From Acidobacteriota bacterium (GTDB taxonomy: Bacteria; Acidobacteriota; Terriglobia; Terriglobales; Acidobacteriaceae), in NCBI GenBank assembly GCA_003224905.1, contig QIAA01000166.1:1-58969 (forward strand): DNA of 58,969 nt. The letters are read 5' to 3'. The notes below the pieces were generated by a model that was given only the letters and a program-made list of their open reading frames with translations, searched no databases and was not told the DNA's origin. Shown piece after piece: positions 9,649 through 17,665 of the stretch. Numbering within the stretch: position 1 is the stretch's first letter; each line of letters starts with the position of its first letter. The translations under genes were made by a program, and so were the position numbers.

Positions 9649-12600
9649 ATGGAGTGGCTAAGAACGTCGTACAGGTTCGCGGAATTGTCCCTGCTGGTCG
9701 CGCTGTGCACGGGATTGGCGCTGGCGCAATCCAACCGAGGAACGCTGGCGGGGACGGTCCTGGATAGCTCAGGCGGAGCCATAGCTGACGCAACAGTCAC
9801 CGCCACAGGGGCCCAGACTGGAGTTGTTTATAAGGCGACTTCCAACGCAACCGGAGGCTATCGCATTGGCGACATGCAGGTCGGAGTGTACGACGTTACA
9901 GTTGAAGCACAGAGTTTCAAGAAACTGACTTCCACCGGTATAGCGGTCGACGTCAATACCACCAGTGCGCGTGATTTCACCATGCAGCCCGGCGGCGCCA
10001 CTGAAGTCGTAACTGTTGTCGGCGACCTTCCCAACATCGAAAGTGAAACCTCTGACGTGGGCACCATCGTTACCCAAAAGCAGATTCTGGAACTGCCGCT
10101 GGCCTTAGGTGGACAGGGTGATTTGCGTTCACCTGAAGCATTTGTCTTTCTAACACCGGGTACAGTTGGTCCGGGCTCAGCCGACCGCAATGATGGTGCT
10201 TTCCTGTCCAAGCTGGGCGGTGGACAGAACTTCGGTACTGAACTGTTGTTGGACGGAGCCAGTACCGTTCGGGCAGATAGCGGTGCCGCTTTTGACCAGA
10301 CTGCACCTTCGGTCGAAGCGCTGGATGAGTTTAAGGTCACGACTTCGACTCTCCCAGCAGAATATGGCCGAACCACTGGTGGGGTGGAGAGCTTTACCAC
10401 CAAGTCTGGAACGAACACATTCCACGGCTCACTTTACGAGCTTTTCCGCAATGAAGCCTTGGATGCCAATGCATGGTTCAATGATCTCAACATTGCCGCC
10501 GACCCCGCTAACGCAGCAAATTTTCGCAAGACAAACGATAAGAAACACGATTTCGGTGGAACCTTTGGTGGCCCAGTCTGGATACCAAAACTCTACAACG
10601 GACGTAATAAAACATTTTTCTTTTTCTCTTGGGAACAATACCTTCAGAAACTAGGCGGGAATCCGCAAAGCACCCTCCCGAATGACGCGTTGCGCAATGG
10701 TGACTTCAGTTCGTTGCTCGATACCAATCCTGCTGATTCCTTAGGCACAAATCCGTGTGGCGGTACAGTCCAACCGGGCCAGATCTTTGACCCTACCACT
10801 ACCAGGCTTGGCGCCGGTAACGTATTGTGCCGAGACCCGTTTCCAAATAACAAAATCGATCCGGCCAGGATTAGCACGGTCGCGAAGAATATTCTCGCGC
10901 TCGTTCCAGAGCCAAATCTTCCCGGTGCCACCCAGAATTTTATTTTCCTGACGACGAATCCCCGCACCACAACAACCACCACCGTGCGCGTCGACCAGAA
11001 TCTGGGCGAAAAAGACAAAGTGTTCTTCAGCTACAGTAGCCGCGAAAACACCAGCCGCAATGGTACGCCCAGTTTGCCGGAACCCCTTAGCAACGGCGCC
11101 CAGATTCAGGATTTCACCACTCACTACATGCGGGCTGGCTGGGATCGTGCATTTAGTCCAACCCTCCTCAATCATTTGAACGTTGGTTATAACCGCGTCA
11201 ACAGCTTTGACCGCGCCGGGGCTGTCGATGGGACGGACTGGCCGGCAGAAGTGGGTTTGCAGGGCGCTTCCGGCCAGACCTTCCCGGTGATATTTTTCGG
11301 TCCAGAACCGTTTGCGCAACTTGGCCAGGCTGTTTACGCCGACGATGTGGATAATGGCATCGTTGTCGCCGATAGTGTGTCTCTCACCAGAGGCCGTCAT
11401 ACTCTACGTTTCGGGTTCGATTGGCGATACCAGCAGTTCTCAAAAATTGACTTTGCTGGAGGCTCGGGTGAATACGATTTCGACCGGACTGAAACCGCGG
11501 CCACCCCGACCCTGGTTGGCCCCACCGGTAATGCTTTCGCCAGCTTCCTGCTTGGCGGAGTTGACAGAGGCAGCTTGCGCGTTCGCGCGGGACAGCCACG
11601 GTGGATCTCGAATTACTACGCCGGTTACGTGCAAGACGACTTCAAGGTCAGCCGAACCCTCATGCTTAACCTGGGATTCAGGTATGACATAGAAACCCCC
11701 CGTCATGAAGCGCTCGATAATGCCTCGATTTTTGATCCTACTGTGCCCAATCCGGGTGCTGATGGGTTTCCAGGGGCAATTGTGTTCGCCGGCAAGGGCA
11801 ACGGACGCAGCGGGCACAGCAGCGCCTGGGTTGACAGCTACAAGAAGGACGTTGCACCCCGCATTGGCTTCGCCTATGCCCCAGACCGGTTCGGCGGGAA
11901 GATGGTCTTTCGAGGTGGCTACGGGATCTATTACGGGCCTCTGGACTACGCCGATTTCGGTTCAGCAGGCACGCTCGGGTTTAGTGCCGAGCCAAGCTTT
12001 ACAAACCAGGTGAATTTTTTCGATCCGGCCTTCCTGCTTGACAACGGAGTGCCGAGCTTTCCCGCTCCGCCAAACCTCGATCCGGCACAAGCCAACGGTC
12101 AGGGCGGCAGCGCCTTTGGTGGTGTACTGTTCATCGCACCTGACTATGCTCGCCCAGGCATGATCCAGAATTGGAGTTTTGAAATTCAGCGAGACCTGGG
12201 AGCGAATTTCAGCCTGAACGTTGGCTACATCGGGCAACATGCAACGCGTCTACGCTCATCGCTGGCATGTATCAATTGCATAAACCCGTCCAACTTCCGG
12301 TTGGGGAACACACTCAATTCGGATATCGGTTCTCCTGAAGCCGCTGCTGCTGGCGTGACGCTGCCTTACCCAAGCTTCACGGGAACCGTTGCGCAGGCTT
12401 TGCGTCCGTTCCCGCAGTACGGCAACATCGACACGGATTGCTGTCTGGAAAACCTTGGACAGTCTACATATCACGCGTTGCTCGCAAAGGCGGAGCGTCG
12501 ATTCCACAGTGGATTGAACGTGCTTGCCGCTTATACATGGTCGAAAACTCTTACAGACTCGGATAGTGCGCTTCCGGCTTTCTCCGCTTTCACAGGCGGG

Positions 12601-13323
12601 GGAACGGTTCAAAACCCTTTTAATCTGAGAGGCGAGAAGAGCCTCAGCAACCAGGACATCCCGCATACTTTCGTTGTCAGCTACATATATGAATTGCCGC
12701 TCGGACCTGGCAAGAAATTCCTCAACCAGCATGGTCCGGTGGGTAAGATCGTGGGCGGATGGCAGGTAGGTGGGGTTCAGCGGTACCAGAGTGGTCAGCC
12801 TATTTCCTTTGGCTGCGCAAGCGGAGCACCGGCCTTCGATCCTACCAACGGCACGTGTTTTCGCTTCTCGCGCGTCAAAGGTCAGCCGCTGCTCAGCAGC
12901 AGAGCCAATGCCGACGACTTCAATCCTTTGGTCGACACTTTCTTCAATGCCCCGCTTAACACGGTTGGCGATGACCACTTCGCACAAGGAGTCGTAGGAC
13001 CTAACGGCATCAACGGAGCCTTCCAAGATCCTAACTTCGCGAGCCTGGTCGATGCGCGAGGGTATGCATTCGGGGATTTCACTCGAACCACGGCAGAGGT
13101 ACGAAGTCCCGGATTTCTGAACGAAGACTTTTCGATCATTAAGAGAACTCAAGCAACGGAACGGGTGAACGTGGTATTCAAGGCTGAGCTACTAAACGCC
13201 TTCAACCGGCATGTTTTGTCGAGACCCGATGCGAACGGTCCCTACGATCAAAATTTCGGACGATTCTTCGGGACGGTTGACGCACAGCGACAGATTCAGC
13301 TGATACTCAGGCTTGAATTCTGA
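9649..13323 (+). CDS. TonB-dependent receptor, Oar-like with carboxypeptidase-regulatory N-domain
   Basis: A 1224-residue outer-membrane protein of the expanded acidobacterial Oar/CarbopepD_reg class. A signal peptide (to about residue 26, ALAQS) is followed by a carboxypeptidase-regulatory-like Ig domain (about 28-110, GTLAGTVLDSSGGAIADATV, GGYRIGDMQVGVYDVTVEA). A plug domain follows (about 115-260, DVGTIVTQKQILELPL, LLLDGAST, FKVTTSTLPAEYGRTTGGV). The rest is a large beta-barrel ending in LRLEF, with the C-terminal aromatic residue needed for BAM-dependent insertion. The ribosome binding site GAGCTGGAGGCAAAC precedes ATG 9649. It probably imports a large substrate such as oligosaccharide; proximity to GH16/GH30 genes suggests beta-glucan fragments, but this is inference. 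Confidence 0.93.
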   Translation: MEWLRTSYRFAELSLLVALCTGLALAQSNRGTLAGTVLDSSGGAIADATVTATGAQTGVVYKATSNATGGYRIGDMQVGVYDVTVEAQSFKKLTSTGIAVDVNTTSARDFTMQPGGATEVVTVVGDLPNIESETSDVGTIVTQKQILELPLALGGQGDLRSPEAFVFLTPGTVGPGSADRNDGAFLSKLGGGQNFGTELLLDGASTVRADSGAAFDQTAPSVEALDEFKVTTSTLPAEYGRTTGGVESFTTKSGTNTFHGSLYELFRNEALDANAWFNDLNIAADPANAANFRKTNDKKHDFGGTFGGPVWIPKLYNGRNKTFFFFSWEQYLQKLGGNPQSTLPNDALRNGDFSSLLDTNPADSLGTNPCGGTVQPGQIFDPTTTRLGAGNVLCRDPFPNNKIDPARISTVAKNILALVPEPNLPGATQNFIFLTTNPRTTTTTTVRVDQNLGEKDKVFFSYSSRENTSRNGTPSLPEPLSNGAQIQDFTTHYMRAGWDRAFSPTLLNHLNVGYNRVNSFDRAGAVDGTDWPAEVGLQGASGQTFPVIFFGPEPFAQLGQAVYADDVDNGIVVADSVSLTRGRHTLRFGFDWRYQQFSKIDFAGGSGEYDFDRTETAATPTLVGPTGNAFASFLLGGVDRGSLRVRAGQPRWISNYYAGYVQDDFKVSRTLMLNLGFRYDIETPRHEALDNASIFDPTVPNPGADGFPGAIVFAGKGNGRSGHSSAWVDSYKKDVAPRIGFAYAPDRFGGKMVFRGGYGIYYGPLDYADFGSAGTLGFSAEPSFTNQVNFFDPAFLLDNGVPSFPAPPNLDPAQANGQGGSAFGGVLFIAPDYARPGMIQNWSFEIQRDLGANFSLNVGYIGQHATRLRSSLACINCINPSNFRLGNTLNSDIGSPEAAAAGVTLPYPSFTGTVAQALRPFPQYGNIDTDCCLENLGQSTYHALLAKAERRFHSGLNVLAAYTWSKTLTDSDSALPAFSAFTGGGTVQNPFNLRGEKSLSNQDIPHTFVVSYIYELPLGPGKKFLNQHGPVGKIVGGWQVGGVQRYQSGQPISFGCASGAPAFDPTNGTCFRFSRVKGQPLLSSRANADDFNPLVDTFFNAPLNTVGDDHFAQGVVGPNGINGAFQDPNFASLVDARGYAFGDFTRTTAEVRSPGFLNEDFSIIKRTQATERVNVVFKAELLNAFNRHVLSRPDANGPYDQNFGRFFGTVDAQRQIQLILRLEF

Positions 13324-13355
13324 CATCTCGGGATCGCTCGCCGATGAGCATAGCC

Positions 13356-13378
13356 GCCGACCTGACTGATAGGTCGGC
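13356..13378. terminator. Hairpin after the TonB receptor gene, possible terminator
   Basis: GCCGACCT (13356-13363), loop GACTGAT and AGGTCGGC (13371-13378) form a perfect 8-bp GC-rich stem 33 bases after the receptor stop. There is no T-run, so it may be a rho-dependent pause or a 3'-end stabiliser rather than an intrinsic terminator. Confidence 0.45.
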
Positions 13379-13467
13379 GCGCCTCGGTTCTACCCTGCAC
13401 TCCTTGGCGTAGTCTGAGAATGTCATTCGTCGTAACCTGTATGGTGGGAAAGCCGAGGGAGTAAAGT

Positions 13468-14649
13468 GTGGTTCCTACGCTCAAAACTATTTATCTTTTC
13501 CTTCTTATTACTTCCATAGCCTGCCTGGCCCAGGACTCTACCGTTCAACAAACTTTTCAGCGAGCAACCGAAGCCATGCGTGCCGGCCAGTTTGATATCG
13601 CCGCGCAGCAATTCTCTGCTGTTATCGCTCGCGCTCCGAATTTCGCCGAGGCCCACCTGAATCTTGGGCTGGTTCGTGAGGAGCAGAAACAATTTCCCGA
13701 GGCGATCGCCAGCCTCAAAAAAGCACTGGCGTTAAAACCCGCGTTGCGTGGCGCAAACTTATTTCTGGGTCTGGCGGAATATCGGCTGAACGACTTCCAG
13801 ACTTCAATCGCGCATATTCGCAAAGAAACCAAATTGAACGCGACCGACGCGAATGCCTGGATGTGGCTGGGTGTGGCGCAGCTGGCAGCAAATCAGCCGG
13901 CGGAGGCTGCAGACTCTCTGGATCGTGCAGCCAAACTGGCGCCGGGCAACGTTGATGTGCTCTATCATCAAGGCCGCGCCCACATGCTGGTTTCAAAACA
14001 GAGTTACGAGAAGATGTTCAAAGCGAATCCTGATTCGTGGCGTGTGCGTCAGGTATTGGCCCAGGCTGATGCTGAAGCTGATCGTCACGAAGGCGCTATC
14101 GCCGAATACAATGCGGCGATAAAGCTTGCCCCCGAGGAACTCGGACTGCACGAAGAGCTCGGGACCGAATATTGGAAAATCGGTCGATTTGACCCGGCCG
14201 AGGCTGAGTATCATCGGGAACTGGAGCTTGACCCCAATAACATCCTGGCGAGTTACAAGCTCGGCTGCTTGCGCGTGGAGCGCGGGAACGCTGCGGAGGG
14301 CAAGAGCCTCATTGAGAGCGCGCTTCAAAAGGATTCAAACCTTAAAGATGCGCACTACTACCTGGGCAAGGCCGAAATGCAGCTCGGCAATAATGAAGGC
14401 GCCATAAGCCATTTCAGGCAAGCGATCACGGGTGACAGTAATCCAGAGATCATTCGGCAGGCCTATTACCAGTTAGCGCAGCTCTATCGCAGAATGCATC
14501 GTACCGAGGATGCACAGGCAGCTCTCGCCCAGTTTCAGAAACTCAAAGAGGAAGCCGACGAGAGCCAGCATGAGCTGCTGGAAAAGAAAAGACAGAGACA
14601 GGAGCAAAACGCCGCCGATCAGCCTGTTCCTGCCGACAATCATGATTGA
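13468..14649 (+). CDS. Secreted tetratricopeptide-repeat protein
   Basis: A 393-residue protein started by GTG 13468, with GAGGGAG seven bases upstream. A signal peptide (residues 1-22, ending CLAQ) directs it to the periplasm. From about residue 30 to 360 it is a run of about nine 34-residue TPR units with the usual A20/P32 spacing, for example AEAHLNLGLVREEQKQFPEA, ANAWMWLGVAQLAANQPAEA, LGLHEELGTEYWKIGRFDPA and KDAHYYLGKAEMQLGNNEGA. The C-terminal 25 residues are Gln/Glu/Lys-rich and end without a domain. It is followed closely by the CRTAC gene, so the two are probably co-transcribed. TPR arrays bind partner proteins; the partner is unknown. Confidence 0.9.
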   Translation: MVPTLKTIYLFLLITSIACLAQDSTVQQTFQRATEAMRAGQFDIAAQQFSAVIARAPNFAEAHLNLGLVREEQKQFPEAIASLKKALALKPALRGANLFLGLAEYRLNDFQTSIAHIRKETKLNATDANAWMWLGVAQLAANQPAEAADSLDRAAKLAPGNVDVLYHQGRAHMLVSKQSYEKMFKANPDSWRVRQVLAQADAEADRHEGAIAEYNAAIKLAPEELGLHEELGTEYWKIGRFDPAEAEYHRELELDPNNILASYKLGCLRVERGNAAEGKSLIESALQKDSNLKDAHYYLGKAEMQLGNNEGAISHFRQAITGDSNPEIIRQAYYQLAQLYRRMHRTEDAQAALAQFQKLKEEADESQHELLEKKRQRQEQNAADQPVPADNHD

Positions 14650-14697
14650 AGCCCGCATGCAGTCCCATTGGCACGATTTCGGAGCTATAAAGGAAAA

Positions 14698-16515
14698 GTG
14701 ATTCGGCTCCACGCGCTTCTGTTCTTGCTCAGCCTTGCACTCTCCTTCGCTCCCGGCCAGGAGCGCGCCCCTCAAACTGCTCCGCAACCATCCCCGCAGA
14801 TGGGCGTCTCCACAGGCGCAGCGCATGCCGCCGTAAAAGACGCTCAATCTCGTCCAATTACAGCGGGTGGGTTCGTCGACGGCGCACCCGTGGTATTCAC
14901 AGACATCACCAAACAATCCGGACTGGACAAATTTCGTCATCGCTCCGGAACCCCCGACAAAAAGACCATCATCGAGACTCCCGGCTCGGGCGTGGCTCTC
15001 ATCGATTACGACAACGATGGCTGGCTAGACATTTATCTGCTAAACGGCTCGACCATGGCGGCTTTGAAGGGGAAAGAGCCTGCGCCGCAAGCCATGCTTC
15101 TGCATAACAACGGTGATGGCACGTTTACAGACGTTACCCGAAAGAGCGGCGTCGGGAATGAGCGTTGGGGGTTCGGCGTCGCCGTTGGCGACTACGATAA
15201 CGACGGCTGGCCAGACATCTACGTCGCCAACTACGGCAAGAATCGTCTTTACCACAACAACCACGACCGTACATTCACCGATGTAGCCGAAAAAGCGGGA
15301 GTGGCTCTCGGGGATTGGTCTGCCGGGCCAACGTGGGGTGATTACGACCACGATGGCCTGCTGGACTTATTTGTTCCCGGATACGTCAAATTCGATCCCG
15401 ATCGTCCGCCGGTTGCGGGAGAAGGCAATATTCCGCCCGGCTTCTGTCAGTTTCGCGGAGTGAACGTCATGTGCGGACCACGTGGTCTTAAAGGAGAAGG
15501 TGATCATCTGTTCCACAACAATGGGGATGGTACGTTCACGGACGTGAGTGCGAAGGCTGGTGTCAGCGATCCTAACGGCTATTACGGTTTTGCTTCGGTG
15601 TTCGTCGACGTGGATGACGATGGATGGGTTGACCTGGTCGTCGCGAACGATTCGGTGCCGAACTATCTCTATCACAATCGCCACGACGGCACGTTCGAGG
15701 ATGTCAGCTACATGTCCGGATTCGCCTTGAGCGAAGACGGGCGCGAGCAGGCATCGATGGGGATCGCGGTTGGCGACTACGATCGCGACGGCAAAGTGGA
15801 TTTTTATGTGAGCGCTTTCTCGGACGATTACAACACGCTCTACAAAAACGAAGGCGATGGCTACTTCAGCGACGTCACGTTCCGCGGCGGCCTCGCAGAA
15901 CCAACCATTCCCTTCCTGGGCTGGGGGACTGGGTTTCTCGATTTCGATAATGACGGGTGGCTGGACATCTTTGTCGCCAATGGGCATGTTTACCCCGGAG
16001 TCGATCAACAGGATTGGGGTACAACCTGGGCGCAGAGGCCGCAGCTTTTCCGTAATCAGGGCGGTAGATTTCGGGAAGTTCCGCCGGCAACGGGCAGTGG
16101 CCTGGCAGATCTCATCTCAGCTAGAGGCGCAGCATTCGGCGACCTTTTTAATGATGGCCACATTGATGTTGTTCTGAACAATGTTGATGCCGGGCCGGCA
16201 TTGCTCCGCAACGTGGTCAAAAATGACAATCGCTGGATCGGACTGAAGCTGATCGGCGGTCCTAAGAGTCCGCGCGACGCGATCGGCGCAAAAGTATTCT
16301 TGACCGCAGCAGGTACTCGGCAGCGCGCCGATGTGTTCAGTGGAGGAAGCTATGGGTCGAGCTCGGATCCGCGCGTGCACTTCGGATTAGGTTCTGCAAT
16401 GAAGATCGATAAAATCGAAATCCAGTGGCCGAGCGGGTCCAAGCAGGAGATTGCCGTTCCAAGCGTGGACCGGATCTTTACCGTGGTGGAAGGTAAGGAA
16501 GTTTCTGAGCGGTGA
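14698..16515 (+). CDS. CRTAC-family protein: FG-GAP/VCBS repeats plus ASPIC/UnbV domain
   Basis: A 605-residue secreted protein. GTG 14698 is chosen because AAAGGA lies just upstream and a clean signal peptide (MIRLHALLFLLSLALSFAPGQ) follows; an in-frame TTG at 14668 is less likely. The body is a seven-bladed propeller of FG-GAP-like repeats with Ca-binding DxDxDG loops: DYDNDGWLD, DYDNDGWPD, DYDHDGLLD, DVDDDGWVD, DYDRDGKVD and DFDNDGWLD, each followed by a hydrophobic strand and often LYHNN. The C-terminus (about 515-595) is the ASPIC/UnbV domain, ending in the family pattern HFGLGSAMKIDKIEIQWPSG. The family is extracellular or periplasmic with no settled biochemical role. Flanking TPR genes repeat the arrangement seen at 43-48 kb. 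Confidence 0.92.
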   Translation: MIRLHALLFLLSLALSFAPGQERAPQTAPQPSPQMGVSTGAAHAAVKDAQSRPITAGGFVDGAPVVFTDITKQSGLDKFRHRSGTPDKKTIIETPGSGVALIDYDNDGWLDIYLLNGSTMAALKGKEPAPQAMLLHNNGDGTFTDVTRKSGVGNERWGFGVAVGDYDNDGWPDIYVANYGKNRLYHNNHDRTFTDVAEKAGVALGDWSAGPTWGDYDHDGLLDLFVPGYVKFDPDRPPVAGEGNIPPGFCQFRGVNVMCGPRGLKGEGDHLFHNNGDGTFTDVSAKAGVSDPNGYYGFASVFVDVDDDGWVDLVVANDSVPNYLYHNRHDGTFEDVSYMSGFALSEDGREQASMGIAVGDYDRDGKVDFYVSAFSDDYNTLYKNEGDGYFSDVTFRGGLAEPTIPFLGWGTGFLDFDNDGWLDIFVANGHVYPGVDQQDWGTTWAQRPQLFRNQGGRFREVPPATGSGLADLISARGAAFGDLFNDGHIDVVLNNVDAGPALLRNVVKNDNRWIGLKLIGGPKSPRDAIGAKVFLTAAGTRQRADVFSGGSYGSSSDPRVHFGLGSAMKIDKIEIQWPSGSKQEIAVPSVDRIFTVVEGKEVSER

Positions 16516-16548
16516 TTAACTCTCGAACGCGAGTATAGGAACTCTCAA

Positions 16549-17640
16549 GTGTCGCTGATCTGCAGACCTGCTTCTCCATTGCGAGCGTGCCTAGCTACCA
16601 CTCTCGTCCTGAGCCTGTTTAATCCAGAAATCGCCCATTGCCAAGCCACAACTCCGAGCGTCAAGAGAGACTCGGAAAAGATGTCGGTGAGGCCACCGGA
16701 CGAAAATATGGACCTTGCCGAAGCGAAATCCCTGGTGCAGCAAGGCAAGCTGAACGAGGCCGAGCGCACTGTGCGGCAAAGCTTGCAACATCAGCCGCAG
16801 TCCGCAGATGCTCACTTTTTGCTCGGCTACATCCTCTTCCGCGAAATTCAAGCTGGCGTAGAACCGCAGGCAGAGGAATATCCAAATCTCCCCGAGTCTG
16901 AGCTGAAGCTCCGGAAGGAAAAAGCCAGTGAATCGCTTGCACAGTTCACGGAAGGCGCAAAATATCACGACCCCAGCGCGTTTGATCTGAAGATTGTCGC
17001 GCTCGATTACGTTTTACTCGGCGCTTACACGGACGCCGACAAGTGGCTCACCAAATCGCTGCAATGGAATCCAAAGGATTCCCAAGGCTGGTACTACCTG
17101 GGTCGCACGAAATACAACGAAAACAGGTTCGAGGAAGCCGCCGGCGCCTTCAAAAAATGTTTGGAGCTCGATCCTGGCAACGTCAAAGCTGAAGACAATC
17201 TGGGCTTGTCATACGCGGGGCTGGGCCGCACAGAAGAGGCTATTGCAGCCTACCAAAAAGCGATTGAGTGGCAGTCCAAGTCTTTAGACAAAAAATCTGG
17301 CCCATTCCTTAATCTCGGCATCCTTCTCCTCGACCAACACCGAGCACCGGAAGCGGTGCCATACCTGCAAAAGGCTATCGAGATCTCGCCCGAGGACCCA
17401 AAAGCCCATCAACAATTGGGTAAAGGCTATTCGGCGTTAGATAGGCTTCCTGAAGCGCAAGCGGAACTGGAAAAAGCAGTACAGCTGGATCCTCAAAGCG
17501 CGCCTTTGCACTTCATGCTGGGTCAGATCTATCGAAGAGAGGGTTTATCAGAGAAGGCGAAAATTGAATTCGACCGTACCACTTCTCTGAACGCGCTACG
17601 TTCCTTAAACCCTAATCCTGGCGCTAATCCTGGAAAATAG
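16549..17640 (+). CDS. Secreted tetratricopeptide-repeat protein
   Basis: A 363-residue protein beginning at GTG 16549, 34 bases after the CRTAC stop, with AGGAA upstream. The first 34 residues contain a hydrophobic signal segment (LRACLATTLVLSLFNPEIAHCQ). TPR units fill residues 55-350, for example ADAHFLLGYILFREIQ, SQGWYYLGRTKYNENRFEEA, VKAEDNLGLSYAGLGRTEEA and PKAHQQLGKGYSALDRLPEA. It resembles the TPR gene two places upstream in size and domain content, which suggests an old duplication around the CRTAC gene. The chain ends in a low-complexity NPNPGANPG tail. It probably acts as a periplasmic scaffold; the partner is unknown. Confidence 0.88.
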   Translation: MSLICRPASPLRACLATTLVLSLFNPEIAHCQATTPSVKRDSEKMSVRPPDENMDLAEAKSLVQQGKLNEAERTVRQSLQHQPQSADAHFLLGYILFREIQAGVEPQAEEYPNLPESELKLRKEKASESLAQFTEGAKYHDPSAFDLKIVALDYVLLGAYTDADKWLTKSLQWNPKDSQGWYYLGRTKYNENRFEEAAGAFKKCLELDPGNVKAEDNLGLSYAGLGRTEEAIAAYQKAIEWQSKSLDKKSGPFLNLGILLLDQHRAPEAVPYLQKAIEISPEDPKAHQQLGKGYSALDRLPEAQAELEKAVQLDPQSAPLHFMLGQIYRREGLSEKAKIEFDRTTSLNALRSLNPNPGANPGK

Positions 17641-17665
17641 TGCTAGGCCCGATCACAAACGAGTA

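Noticed and set aside
12256..13152. Long reverse open frame (298 codons) opposite the TonB receptor
   Set aside because: Shadow of a GC-biased coding strand; composition is non-protein-like and the plus-strand receptor is certain.
14998..16000. Tandem DNA repeats or CRISPR-like array in the CRTAC gene
   Set aside because: Periodicity arises from repeated protein loops; spacing and sequence vary as coding repeats do.
15367..16008. Reverse frame rich in Ile/Val opposite the CRTAC gene
   Set aside because: It is the mirror of the repeated DxDxDG codons, not an independent gene.
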